Of a stretch of 64,000 nucleotides of DNA, positions 9,476 to 18,574 are shown one piece after another. This DNA is from Marisediminitalea aggregata (GTDB taxonomy: Bacteria > Pseudomonadota > Gammaproteobacteria > Enterobacterales > Alteromonadaceae): contig NZ_FQWD01000003.1 of NCBI RefSeq assembly GCF_900129565.1, positions 407,880 to 471,879 on the forward strand, given 5' to 3'. Position 1 is the first letter of the stretch; the number at the start of each line of letters is the position of its first letter. A program made the position numbers and the translations under genes. Below the pieces are notes generated by a model. It was given only the letters and a program-made list of their open reading frames with translations, made no database searches and had not been told where the DNA came from.

Positions 9476-10537
9476 ATGTTAAGGATTAACCGGGAAAACC
9501 TGCGCAACAGCCACGAAGGGCCTTGGTTACTGCTCGACCTGACTATGTTGGGTCTGCTGCTTCTTAACCTGCTGTTTTTATTATTCGACGGCCTGTACGG
9601 CACCGCGTTTGTGCAGGATACGCTGAGTAGCTGGTCACCGACTTTTGTCAGTTTCTACGAACCCATTCACCGCAACTTTATCCTGGTCGATCTGATCTTC
9701 ATTACCATTTTCCTGAGTGAGTTCTTTTTGCGATGGGCAGTGGCCATAAAACGCAAAGAACACCTCAGATGGTATTTTTTCCCGTTTTTACGATGGTATG
9801 ACTTAGTCGGCTGTATTCCCTTGGGCGGTACCCGAATATTCCGTTTTCTGCGAATATTCTCGATTCTGTACCGATTGCACAAACATCAGATTATCGACCT
9901 GAACCAGACCGCCCTGTATCGGTTTATCGCGTTTTACTACGACGTATTTGTTGAAGAATTAAGTGACCGTATAGTCGTAAAAGTACTATCGGATGCGCAG
10001 CAGGATATCGCCGCGGGCTCTCCGCTCATTGAAGACATCACGCAAAATGTATTAGCCCCGCGTCGTCCGGTGATCAGCAACTGGCTATCAAGCATGGTGA
10101 ATCACTTCGGTCAGTCAATCAACGACAGTAAACACGGCGATGTGATTCGACGCCATGTGAAAGACAGCGTAGGCAAAGCGGTGCGAGAAAACGCGCAGGT
10201 CTCTACTCTTTCTTACGTACCGGTTGTCGGCAAAACCATTGAAAATACCCTGGAAAGCGCCGTAACAGATATCGTTACCGCCTCAATAGTGAACCTGCTC
10301 GCCGATCTGGAAGCAAAAGACATTGAGGAGTTTTTTGCGCACGGGTTAAAAGACTTCACCGTTGCCGAAGAAAACCTCGAAGATGAGTTTTTACTGGTCG
10401 TCAACGAGTGTATCGAGGCCATAAAAGGTCATGTATCACAGCAGCGCTGGAAGTCCCATTTAATCGAGAAGCAACAACAAAAACAGGCGAATAAAGCCGC
10501 CAACATCGTGGATGATACTGATGTTAAAGCACCTTGA
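9476..10537 (+). CDS. Membrane protein with ion-channel voltage-sensor-like N-terminus
   Basis: A 353-residue protein I do not recognise as a named family. The first 150 residues hold two clear hydrophobic helices (LLLDLTMLGLLLLNLLFLLF and FILVDLIFITIFLSEFFLRW). A loop and the segment GGTRIFRFLRIFSILYRLHK follow, where basic residues recur every third position as in S4 of voltage-gated channels. No selectivity-filter pore follows. The remaining 200 residues are soluble and helical. The gene follows mltD by 12 bp and overlaps the next gene by 26 bp, so it is probably in an operon with them. The voltage-sensor reading is an inference from the helix pattern. Confidence 0.8.
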   Translation: MLRINRENLRNSHEGPWLLLDLTMLGLLLLNLLFLLFDGLYGTAFVQDTLSSWSPTFVSFYEPIHRNFILVDLIFITIFLSEFFLRWAVAIKRKEHLRWYFFPFLRWYDLVGCIPLGGTRIFRFLRIFSILYRLHKHQIIDLNQTALYRFIAFYYDVFVEELSDRIVVKVLSDAQQDIAAGSPLIEDITQNVLAPRRPVISNWLSSMVNHFGQSINDSKHGDVIRRHVKDSVGKAVRENAQVSTLSYVPVVGKTIENTLESAVTDIVTASIVNLLADLEAKDIEEFFAHGLKDFTVAEENLEDEFLLVVNECIEAIKGHVSQQRWKSHLIEKQQQKQANKAANIVDDTDVKAP

Positions 10538-10997
10538 GCTTAAAGTCCCGCCAGTGGTTGTGTTTCTACTGGCACTCATTGCCACCTGGTTTGTTAGTGA
10601 TTTTGGCTGGCTGCCGCTGCCCTATCCACTGCGACCTTTGGGATTTGTGATTTTTGTTGCCGGGGGTATTGTAGGCATTGCCGGTGTCGTCGCGTTCAGG
10701 AAACACCGCACCACCGTCAACCCTCACAGTATTCAGAACGCCAGCAACTTAGTCAGTAGCGGCATATTTGCATACACACGAAACCCTATGTATCTGGGCT
10801 TGGTGATGGGCGTTGCAGGCAGTGCGTTTATTTTTCGAGATGCAAGCGGGTTTGTGTTTGCACTCGCCACCTTGTTGTACCTTCAACGTTTTCAAATTCA
10901 ACCCGAAGAGCGCATGATGCATACGCTTTTCGGTGATGAATTTGCCGCTTATTGCACAAGAGTAAACCGTTGGCTGAGTTTGTCAGCCAACGATTAG
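10512..10997 (+). CDS. Isoprenylcysteine carboxyl methyltransferase-like integral membrane protein
   Basis: A 161-residue membrane protein of the ICMT/PEMT-like family. Three to four hydrophobic helices precede the conserved C-terminal region TRNPMYLGLVMG, which contacts SAM, and EERMMHTLFGDEFAAYC. Bacterial members methylate unknown substrates, and their annotation as isoprenylcysteine methyltransferases is by fold only. The gene overlaps the end of the preceding gene. ATG at 10521 is an alternative start nine bases in. It converges on cysS. Confidence 0.88.
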   Translation: MILMLKHLELKVPPVVVFLLALIATWFVSDFGWLPLPYPLRPLGFVIFVAGGIVGIAGVVAFRKHRTTVNPHSIQNASNLVSSGIFAYTRNPMYLGLVMGVAGSAFIFRDASGFVFALATLLYLQRFQIQPEERMMHTLFGDEFAAYCTRVNRWLSLSAND

Positions 10998-11017
10998 TGT
11001 CTTTAAATAAAACAACG

Positions 11018-12394
11018 TCACTGACGACGCCAGGTAGTGCCCTGAGCACCATCTTCCAACACGATCCCCATGGCCGTAAGTTTGTCGCGAGCCGCATCGG
11101 CAGCGCCCCAATCTTTGGCTGCGCGAGCATCATTTCGGGCTTTGATCAGCGCTTCAATTTCAGCCGCGTCATCATCGCCACCTGATTGTAAAAACGCCTC
11201 AGGGTCACGCTGTAAAAATCCGAGAATGCCGCCGATTCCCTTCAAAACAGCCGCCAACTTGCCGGCTTCTTCGGCATTGTCTTTTTGCTTGTTCAGGTCG
11301 CGAGCAAGGTCGAATAACACCGAATAGGCTTCCGGAACATTCAGATCATCGTTCATCGCCGTTTCGAATCGCGCCAGGTAACCACCGTAACTTAAGTCTG
11401 TCACACTGTTCACATCGACACCGCGCAATGCCGTGTACAAACGCTCCAATGCCGACTTGGCCTGGTCGATGTTGTCCTGCGAGTAACTCAACTGACTGCG
11501 ATAATGGGCCGACATCAGGAAGAAACGCAAAATCTCTGCATCGTGTTCAGCCAGTACGTCCCGCAGCGTAAAGAAGTTGCCCAGCGACTTGGACATTTTC
11601 TCGTCGTTTACCTGCACCATGCCCGTGTGCATCCAGGTATTTACATACGGCGTATCGAATGCACAGCAGCTTTGTGCCACTTCGTTTTCATGGTGAGGGA
11701 AAATCAAATCTGAACCACCGCCGTGGATATCAAAATGCTCACCCAGGTGTTTATGGTTCATTGCGCTACATTCGATATGCCAGCCCGGACGCCCCTCACC
11801 CCAGGGTGATGTCCAGCTTGGCTCGCCTGGCTTTGCGGTTTTCCACAACACAAAATCCAGCGGATCGTCTTTACCCTGCGCAACTTCAACACGGGCACCG
11901 GCCTGCAACTGCTCCAGGTTCTGACGGCTTAACTTGCCATAGTCATTGTATTTACTGACATCGAACAGCACATCGCCGCTCTCCGCCTGATAAGCAAACT
12001 CTTTATCAATAAGGCGTTGAATAACGTCGATAATTTCGCTCATATGACCGGTAACGCGAGGCTCTACATCGGGCTCAAGTAAATTCAGCGCCGCAAAATC
12101 CTCGTGCATCATCCCAATCGTGCGTTCAGTCAGTGCTTCAGCCGATTCGTTGTTGGCATTGGCACGCGCAATAATTTTATCGTCCACGTCGGTAATGTTA
12201 CGAACGTATTTCACATCGAAATTTAAGTGGCGCAGGTAGCGCACCAGTACATCAAAGCTCAAATACGTTCGGGCGTGACCCATATGAGACAGGTCATATA
12301 CAGTTATGCCGCACACATATAATCCCACCTTCCCTTCAACCAGCGGCTGGAAGCGCTCTTTCTGACGGGTTTTGGTGTTAAACAGCTGCAACAT
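11018..12394 (-). CDS. cysS: Cysteinyl-tRNA synthetase
   Basis: A 458-residue class I synthetase charging tRNA-Cys. The zinc-ligand cysteine C28 ([10 protein letters not shown]), the HIGH-type motif HMGH at 37-40, further zinc ligands in [13 protein letters not shown] and the KMSKS motif ([10 protein letters not shown]) are all intact. The C-terminal DALR domain is followed by the anticodon-binding end ([12 protein letters not shown]). Divergent ppiB and then lpxH follow, as in E. coli. Confidence 0.98.
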   Translation of the reverse strand: MLQLFNTKTRQKERFQPLVEGKVGLYVCGITVYDLSHMGHARTYLSFDVLVRYLRHLNFDVKYVRNITDVDDKIIARANANNESAEALTERTIGMMHEDFAALNLLEPDVEPRVTGHMSEIIDVIQRLIDKEFAYQAESGDVLFDVSKYNDYGKLSRQNLEQLQAGARVEVAQGKDDPLDFVLWKTAKPGEPSWTSPWGEGRPGWHIECSAMNHKHLGEHFDIHGGGSDLIFPHHENEVAQSCCAFDTPYVNTWMHTGMVQVNDEKMSKSLGNFFTLRDVLAEHDAEILRFFLMSAHYRSQLSYSQDNIDQAKSALERLYTALRGVDVNSVTDLSYGGYLARFETAMNDDLNVPEAYSVLFDLARDLNKQKDNAEEAGKLAAVLKGIGGILGFLQRDPEAFLQSGGDDDAAEIEALIKARNDARAAKDWGAADAARDKLTAMGIVLEDGAQGTTWRRQ

Positions 12395-12561
12395 AACGGT
12401 AGATTCCTCAATATCCTGAAATTGGTGCCGAAGTTTAGCACTGTCGTGAGGCAGTTGCTACGCTTTAACGGGGCGGGCGTGGATAAGGTCTTTTAGCCTC
12501 GCGTCAATTGGGCTACTATTGCAAACACTGATTCAGCGACACAACAATAAGGTTAACTACT

Positions 12562-13056
12562 ATGGTGACGTTAAAAACAAATCACGGCGACATTACCCTG
12601 GAATTATTTGCCGACAAAGCACCTAAAACCGTTGAAAACTTCTTATCTTACGTAAAAGACGGCTTCTACGACGGTACCATTTTCCACCGCGTAATCGACG
12701 GTTTTATGATTCAGGGCGGCGGTATGACGCCGGATATGGAACAGAAAACCACCAAGGATCCTATTGAAAACGAAGCCAACAACGGCGTTGCTAATGCTGC
12801 AGGCACCATTGCCATGGCCCGTACTAACGATCCACACTCAGCTACCGCGCAGTTCTTCATTAACGTGAAGGACAATGATTTCCTTAATTTCAGCAGCGAG
12901 TCTATGAACGGTTGGGGCTACTGTGTATTTGGTAAAGTGACTGCTGGTATGGACGTAGTAGAAAAAATCAAAAATGTGAAAACTGGCAACTATGGTTATC
13001 ACCAGGATGTACCGGTTGAAGCAGTAGTCATTGAAAATGCGGTCGTCAGCGAATAA
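12562..13056 (+). CDS. ppiB: Peptidyl-prolyl cis-trans isomerase B (cyclophilin)
   Basis: A 164-residue cytoplasmic cyclophilin that accelerates prolyl bond isomerisation in folding proteins. It has no signal peptide. Active-site segments [31 protein letters not shown] and [10 protein letters not shown] are present. It matches E. coli PpiB in length and neighbours. A strong terminator follows, yet lpxH begins only 70 bp downstream. Confidence 0.97.
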   Translation: MVTLKTNHGDITLELFADKAPKTVENFLSYVKDGFYDGTIFHRVIDGFMIQGGGMTPDMEQKTTKDPIENEANNGVANAAGTIAMARTNDPHSATAQFFINVKDNDFLNFSSESMNGWGYCVFGKVTAGMDVVEKIKNVKTGNYGYHQDVPVEAVVIENAVVSE

Positions 13057-13079
13057 GATGCTCGCCCATTGAATAGTGT

Positions 13080-13105
13080 AAGGGAGTCCAATGACTCCCT
13101 TTTTA
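13080..13105 (+). terminator. Rho-independent terminator between ppiB and lpxH
   Basis: AGGGAGTC and GACTCCCT pair around CAAT and are followed by TTTTT. The stem lies 24 bp after the ppiB stop and 22 bp before the lpxH start, so lpxH may depend on read-through or its own promoter. Confidence 0.85.
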
Positions 13106-13126
13106 ATGCCAACAGACTGATTTTGC

Positions 13127-13852
13127 ATGCCATTTACCTACTTCATTGCTGACATCCACTTAAGTGCAGAACGCGAGGACATAACCCGGTGTTTACTGGA
13201 GTTTCTCGCCAGTGATGCCGTTCAGGCAGAGGCGCTTTATGTGCTGGGTGACTTGTTTGAATTTTGGTTAGGCGATGACGATGTTACCCCGCTGTCAGAG
13301 CAAATCGCCGCGGCATTCAACACGCTGTCCCAGTCTATCCCTGTGTATTTTATTCACGGCAATCGCGATTTCGCCATTCGTCAGGGCTGGGCGAACAAGG
13401 CGGGTATGACACTGTTGCCCGAACAACATGTAATCGACTTATACGGCGAACCAACGTTGATCATGCACGGTGACGAGTTGTGTACACTGGATGTGGAATA
13501 CCAGAAGTTTCGCAAGAAAGCCCGTGGATGGTGGTGGCCACGACTAGTGGGCTCCCTGCCCCTTTGGTTACGACGTAAACTGGCCGAACGTGGCAGAAAA
13601 ACCAGTCAGAAAAATCAGCAAAAGCTCACGGCTGAGATCATGGATGTCACACCTGAAGAAGTTGAAAAGGTGATGCAGAAACACAATGTTGCCAGACTGA
13701 TTCATGGTCACACCCATCGCCCCAATATCCATTCGCTTACCGTTAACAATAAACCTGCGCACCGCATTGTGCTGGGCGACTGGTACACCCAGGGCAGCGT
13801 ATTACGCGTCAGTGCCGTCGACGTGAGCCTGGAAAAACGCCAGTTCAATTAA
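13127..13852 (+). CDS. lpxH: UDP-2,3-diacylglucosamine diphosphatase
   Basis: A 241-residue calcineurin-type metallophosphoesterase that converts UDP-2,3-diacylglucosamine to lipid X in lipid A synthesis, at the inner face of the inner membrane. Metal ligands appear in order as FIADIHLS, GDLFEFWLGDD, HGNRDF, MHGDELC and HGHTHRP. Length agrees with E. coli LpxH (240). It follows ppiB as in enterobacteria. Confidence 0.97.
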   Translation: MPFTYFIADIHLSAEREDITRCLLEFLASDAVQAEALYVLGDLFEFWLGDDDVTPLSEQIAAAFNTLSQSIPVYFIHGNRDFAIRQGWANKAGMTLLPEQHVIDLYGEPTLIMHGDELCTLDVEYQKFRKKARGWWWPRLVGSLPLWLRRKLAERGRKTSQKNQQKLTAEIMDVTPEEVEKVMQKHNVARLIHGHTHRPNIHSLTVNNKPAHRIVLGDWYTQGSVLRVSAVDVSLEKRQFN

Positions 13853-13858
13853 CGCCCT

Positions 13859-13898
13859 CTGTCATAAATCTGACAAGCTTCAGTAAGATTTCTGCAAG
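13859..13898 (+). promoter_or_regulatory. Tandem PHO boxes (PhoB-binding repeats) upstream of alkaline phosphatase
   Basis: Four 7-bp repeats occur at exact 11-bp steps: CTGTCAT (13859), CTGACAA (13870), CAGTAAG (13881) and CTGCAAG (13892). The first 18 bases, CTGTCATAAATCTGACAA, differ little from the E. coli pho-box consensus. An AT-rich TTATAAA follows near 13914 as a possible -10. The tract lies about 180 bp upstream of the first alkaline phosphatase gene, so phosphate-starvation control by PhoB is a well-supported inference. Confidence 0.82.
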
Positions 13899-14079
13899 CA
13901 AAACTTCACAATGTTATAAATTAACATTCATAAAACCCCACTAGGCTACTTGCATTCGGATGCCAGACCAAGGTACTGATTTGCAATCACATCTACCTGT
14001 GCATTTCCGATGTATCTCGTTTAAGCAGCAACTAAGCTGCAAAACATAAAAATTAAAAGTCACTATTGGGAATATCACA

Positions 14080-15663
14080 ATGAAACTGAACTGGAAACTC
14101 ACTGCCAGTGCTGTTGCTATGGCTGTATCTTCAGGGCTACATGCTGATGTTCTGCCCACACACCAGGCAGAAAGTGCGTGGTTTACCGACGCGCAATCGA
14201 AAATCGAACAGAAGCTCGAAGTAAACAACAAGTTCAAAGCAAAAAACGTTATCTTATTTGTAGGCGACGGCATGGGCGTTTCAACCCTAACTGCAGCGCG
14301 TATTCTGAAAGGCCAGAATGCTGGCGAGTTGGGTGAAGAAGGCTACCTGACGTTTGAAGAGTTTCCTCACTCTGCGCTGGTGAAAACCTACAACGTTGAT
14401 GCGCAAACACCCGATTCAGCGGGTACCATGACGGCCATGATGTCCGGCCTTAAAACCGACGTGGGTGTCATTGGTGTTGATGAAGACATCGAACGTGGCA
14501 ACTGCGCCACTGTTGCTGGTAACGAAGTCGTTACCGCATTAGAGCTGGCTGAAATTAAGGGCTTGTCTACCGGTGTAATTTCAACTGCCCGTATTACGCA
14601 CGCAACGCCTGCTGCGACCTACGCCAAATCCGCTGACCGTAACTGGGAAGACGTTTCGGATATGCCAGAAGACGCTATTACTGCTGGCTGTACTGATATT
14701 GCCGACCAGTTGGTAAACTTTGAAAGCAACCTTGAAGCGCGTTTTTCAGGTATCGACGTTGACGGTATCGAAGTCGTTATGGGGGGCGGACGCCGTCACT
14801 TCCTGCCGAAAGACGAAGCATTTAACAGTGCTGATGCAGTGAGCAGTGTTGAAGGCGACCGTACAGATGACCGTGACCTGACCAGTGAATGGCAGCAAAT
14901 GTACGAAAACGGGGTATACGTTATCGATCAGGCGGGTTTTGACGCGATTGATACTGAAACCACAGAACGCGTGTTTGGTTTGTTTAACGAATCACACATG
15001 CAATACGAAGCTGACCGCGCCAATGACATTGCGGGTGAGCCTTCCGTTGCCGAGATGACCGAAAAAGCCATCAATATTCTGGATAACAACGACAAAGGCT
15101 TCTTCCTGATGGTTGAGTCTGGTCGTATTGACCATGGTCACCACGCTGGCAGCGCGTATAACGCCCTTACCGATACGCTAGCCTTCGAAGCTGCAGTTAA
15201 GGCCGCTTACGAAAACACCAACCCGGAAGAAACCCTGATTTTGGTCACCGCTGACCACAGCCACGTATTTACCATTGCTGGTTATCCAAAACGCGGTAAC
15301 CCGATTCTGGGCAAAGTGGTAAATGTCGGTTCAGACGAGCCAGCTACTGCCGCTGACGATATGCCGTACACCACATTAGGCTACACCAACGGTTTAGGTC
15401 ATCAGAATCTTGGCACCGAAACAGACGCCGATGCGGTTTATGCCTACGATGCCAATACCGGCCGGGTTGACCTTACTAACATTGATACCACCGCTTCAGG
15501 TTATCACCAGGAAGCATTAATTCCACTGGGCTCTGAAACCCACGCGGGTGAAGACATCTCTTTGCATGCAACCGGCCCTGGCAGTCAGTTGGTACAAGGT
15601 GTTGTAGAGCAAAACGTGGTATTCCACCTGATTAATCAGGCTTTGGATCTGGTAGAAGAATAA
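14080..15663 (+). CDS. PhoA-type alkaline phosphatase, periplasmic
   Basis: A 527-residue secreted alkaline phosphatase that releases phosphate from monoesters. The signal peptide ends near SSGLHA (about residue 22). The first metal site is VGDGMG at 61-66. The nucleophile serine S113 lies in TPDSAGTMTAMMSG. Further ligands lie in ESGRIDHGHHAG, TADHSHVFT and the final HAGEDISLHATG. It is the first of a tandem pair. The region around DSAGTMTAMMSG and the block HVFTIAGYPKRGNPILGKVV are identical to its downstream copy. PHO boxes upstream point to phosphate-starvation induction. Confidence 0.95.
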   Translation: MKLNWKLTASAVAMAVSSGLHADVLPTHQAESAWFTDAQSKIEQKLEVNNKFKAKNVILFVGDGMGVSTLTAARILKGQNAGELGEEGYLTFEEFPHSALVKTYNVDAQTPDSAGTMTAMMSGLKTDVGVIGVDEDIERGNCATVAGNEVVTALELAEIKGLSTGVISTARITHATPAATYAKSADRNWEDVSDMPEDAITAGCTDIADQLVNFESNLEARFSGIDVDGIEVVMGGGRRHFLPKDEAFNSADAVSSVEGDRTDDRDLTSEWQQMYENGVYVIDQAGFDAIDTETTERVFGLFNESHMQYEADRANDIAGEPSVAEMTEKAINILDNNDKGFFLMVESGRIDHGHHAGSAYNALTDTLAFEAAVKAAYENTNPEETLILVTADHSHVFTIAGYPKRGNPILGKVVNVGSDEPATAADDMPYTTLGYTNGLGHQNLGTETDADAVYAYDANTGRVDLTNIDTTASGYHQEALIPLGSETHAGEDISLHATGPGSQLVQGVVEQNVVFHLINQALDLVEE

Positions 15664-15677
15664 GCGGAGTTATAACC

Positions 15678-17588
15678 ATGAATTTATTTAAGCTAAGTGT
15701 TGTTGCCGCTGCCGTAATCGGTTTAAGCGCATGTTCATTAGACGGTGACGATGGTCAGGATGGAGCAAATGGCGTAGATGGCGCTGACGGTGTATCCAGC
15801 CTGGTAGTGCAAACCCAACTGGCTGTCGGCGACGCCAACTGCCCTAACAGCGGTGTTCAAATCGACTCTGGATTAGACAGCGATGGTGATGGTGCCCTGT
15901 CTTCATCTGAAATCAGTTCAACCAGTTACGTCTGTGTTCCACCGGCCTCTTCAGTAGACTCTTCAGAGTTGCTGACCTCGTTAAACAATGACTGGTTTGT
16001 TGAAGCCGCAGCGGAAGTAGAAGCCAATAAAACCGTGTGGTTGGAGGCAACCGGCGCGCTGTCGACCAACAGCCTGAACAGCAACAATGTGGTGGTTACC
16101 AGCAAGGCTGACCTGGAACGCACAGTCACGTCACTGCGCGGACAGGCAAAGAACATCATCTTGTTCATCGGTGACGGCATGGGTATTTCAACTGTGACGG
16201 CCGCTCGTATCCTTGATGGCCAAATGAAAGGCCTGGACGGTGAAGAGAACAAACTGAGCTTCGACCAGTTCCCGTTTGCCGGTTTATCTAAAACCTATAA
16301 CGTTGATGCACAAACACCAGATTCAGCCGGTACCATGACAGCGATGATGTCGGGCCTTAAAACCGACGTGGGTGTCATTGGTGTTGATGAAGACATCGTG
16401 CGTGGCGACTGTTCAACCGTTGCGGGTAATGAATTGGTTACTGCGCTGGAACTGGCGGAAATCGCGGGTAAATCTACCGGTGTCATCGCTACTGCCCGTA
16501 TTACCCACGCAACCCCGGCTGCCACTTATGCCAAATCTGCTGACCGCAACTGGGAAGATATCTCAGATATGCCGGCTGAAGCGGTAGAAGCAGGCTGCAA
16601 AGATATCGCCGACCAGTTAGTTAACTTCGAGGCGAACCTGGAAGCCCGTTATGACGGTCTGGACGTGGACGGTATTGAAGTCGTAATGGGTGGCGGTCGT
16701 CGTCACTTCCTGCCTAAAGATGCCAGCTTCAACAGCCCGGATGCAGTAAGTGCCGTTGAAGGTGACCGCACTGATGGTCGTGATCTGACAGCAGAATGGG
16801 CAGCCATGTATACCTCGGGTACCTACGTATTCGACCAGGCTGGTTTTGACGCTATCGACACGGAAACCACCAGCAAAGTGTTTGGTTTGTTCAACGAATC
16901 ACATATGCAGTACGAAGCCGATCGCGCAAACGATGTGGCGGGTGAACCATCACTGTCAGAAATGACCGAAAAAGCCATTCAGGTGCTGGACAACAACAAC
17001 GATGGCTTCTTCCTTGTTGTAGAGTCTGGTCGTATCGACCACGGTCACCACGCAGGCAGTGCATACAATGCCCTGACTGACACAATTGAGTTTGCCAATG
17101 CAGTAGCAGCCGCTGACGCAATGACCAGCGATGACGATACGCTCATCATTGTAACCGCTGACCACAGCCACGTATTTACCATTGCGGGTTATCCGAAGCG
17201 CGGTAATCCAATTCTGGGTAAAGTCGTTAACGTGGGTTCAGACGAGCCAGCGACTGCGGCTGACGACCTACCCTACACGACCCTGGGTTACACCAATGGT
17301 TTAGGCTTCCGCAACTTAGGCGACGAAACTGATGCAGACGCTACGTATGCCCTTGCAGAAAGTACTGGCCGTCAGGACCTGACTGATGTTGACACCACCG
17401 CCTCGGGTTACCACCAGGAAGCCCTGGTACCTCTGGGTTCCGAAACCCACGCCGGTGAAGATGTTGGTATTTATGCCAAAGGCCCTGGCGCCTGGTTAGT
17501 GAATGGCACCAATGAACAAAGCGTGATTTTCCATGTTATGGATTACGCGGGTGACATCATCAACCAAGCTGAGCAGGCAATGGAATAA
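15678..17588 (+). CDS. Lipoprotein alkaline phosphatase with collagen-like and EF-hand-like N-terminus
   Basis: A 636-residue second alkaline phosphatase, 14 bp after the first. Its phosphatase domain (from about residue 150) is closely similar to that gene. The N-terminus differs: a lipobox with C19 (GLSAC), a Gly-Asp-rich collagen-like run (DGQDGANGVDGADGV) and a cysteine-flanked insert with the calcium-loop pattern DSDGDGALSSSE. Nucleophile and metal-ligand motifs are conserved (TPDSAGTMTAMMSG, ESGRIDHGHHAG, TADHSHVFT, HAGED). The protein is therefore probably tethered to the outer membrane while its partner is soluble. Confidence 0.94.
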   Translation: MNLFKLSVVAAAVIGLSACSLDGDDGQDGANGVDGADGVSSLVVQTQLAVGDANCPNSGVQIDSGLDSDGDGALSSSEISSTSYVCVPPASSVDSSELLTSLNNDWFVEAAAEVEANKTVWLEATGALSTNSLNSNNVVVTSKADLERTVTSLRGQAKNIILFIGDGMGISTVTAARILDGQMKGLDGEENKLSFDQFPFAGLSKTYNVDAQTPDSAGTMTAMMSGLKTDVGVIGVDEDIVRGDCSTVAGNELVTALELAEIAGKSTGVIATARITHATPAATYAKSADRNWEDISDMPAEAVEAGCKDIADQLVNFEANLEARYDGLDVDGIEVVMGGGRRHFLPKDASFNSPDAVSAVEGDRTDGRDLTAEWAAMYTSGTYVFDQAGFDAIDTETTSKVFGLFNESHMQYEADRANDVAGEPSLSEMTEKAIQVLDNNNDGFFLVVESGRIDHGHHAGSAYNALTDTIEFANAVAAADAMTSDDDTLIIVTADHSHVFTIAGYPKRGNPILGKVVNVGSDEPATAADDLPYTTLGYTNGLGFRNLGDETDADATYALAESTGRQDLTDVDTTASGYHQEALVPLGSETHAGEDVGIYAKGPGAWLVNGTNEQSVIFHVMDYAGDIINQAEQAME

Positions 17589-17610
17589 TCCAGCGCTAAG
17601 TAACAAACAA

Positions 17611-17638
17611 GGGTTGTCGCTTAGCGGCGACCCTTTTT
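17611..17638 (+). terminator. Rho-independent terminator after the alkaline phosphatase pair
   Basis: GGGTTGTCGC pairs with GCGGCGACCC (with G-T pairs) around a short TTA loop and is followed by TTTTT. Confidence 0.8.
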
Positions 17639-17678
17639 GCGTATTTAACGACGCATCCCATAAGTAAATTAGAGACAA

Positions 17679-18410
17679 ATGATGTACAAAGCACTTGTTT
17701 TAATGACTACCCTTGGCCTGACTACCAACGCGGCAATTGCCAATACTTGTGAAAGCCAGTCCGCCACACTTCAGGCAGAATATAAAATCCATACTCACTC
17801 GGCCAACAGTGACAAGACCAAATTACTCAACTTATGGAGACAACCTAACGTGGTTGCCCATGAGTATCCGCAAACCCGGATCACCGAAACCTGGGAACAT
17901 GTGCAGCAACGCCTGATAAAACCCACGCGCTACTTTGATGCGCATAACCGCGCGATTGAATATCAACCTGGCGAGTCGGTGCACGGCAAAACGGAAACCA
18001 GCTGGAGCTATCGCAATCAACTGTTCAGTGACAGCCTGCTTGCCAGTATGGAGCCAGGTAAAACGGTAGGCGAAGGTTGTGAGCGAAGCCAGACATATAC
18101 ATTAACGAAAGGCGACGCTACCTGGACCCTGATTTGGCTCCCGGAGTTATATATAGCCCGTTCGTTTAAGGTACTCTCACCGTCACAGACCGTGGAATGG
18201 ACACTCACCAAACTCAGTTTTGACCCGGCACCTATCGACGCGTTCTTCGCCAAACGTTTTACCTATCAGACAACAGATTTTGCTGATATTGGTGACGATC
18301 ACACCGATCCGTTCTTGACGAAAATGGTGCATCAGGGCTTTATCGAGAAAGGCGCTTCCGGCTACTACAATACCGATGGCGAGGCGATTGGCAGTGGTCA
18401 CCACCATTGA
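17679..18410 (+). CDS. Uncharacterised exported protein downstream of alkaline phosphatases
   Basis: A 243-residue protein whose family I do not recognise. A signal peptide (MMYKALVLMTTLGLTTNAAIA) is followed by a soluble domain rich in tryptophan and charged residues, with two cysteines near 25 and 134 that could form a disulfide. It ends in SGHHH, a possible metal-binding tail. It starts 90 bp after the second alkaline phosphatase, behind a terminator. Its place suggests a link to phosphate scavenging, but nothing in the sequence proves one. Confidence 0.8.
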   Translation: MMYKALVLMTTLGLTTNAAIANTCESQSATLQAEYKIHTHSANSDKTKLLNLWRQPNVVAHEYPQTRITETWEHVQQRLIKPTRYFDAHNRAIEYQPGESVHGKTETSWSYRNQLFSDSLLASMEPGKTVGEGCERSQTYTLTKGDATWTLIWLPELYIARSFKVLSPSQTVEWTLTKLSFDPAPIDAFFAKRFTYQTTDFADIGDDHTDPFLTKMVHQGFIEKGASGYYNTDGEAIGSGHHH

Positions 18411-18426
18411 GATAAATTGGGGTATT

Positions 18427-18451
18427 ACAGACGGTTTATACCACCGTCTGT
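18427..18451. other. Hairpin after the exported protein gene
   Basis: ACAGACGG and CCGTCTGT form an 8-bp perfect stem with a 9-nt loop, 17 bp past the stop codon. No T-run follows on the plus strand, so it is at best a weak terminator or a stabilising 3' end. Confidence 0.35.
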
Positions 18452-18574
18452 AAAAACATACCTATTGCCAACCTGTCACCGCTGGCGAGATGCAAAATAT
18501 GTGTTATAAAAATGTAGGTAACACGCTGCGTTATAGCAGCACATCACTAACACCGTGCATCAAGGAAGGTGATA

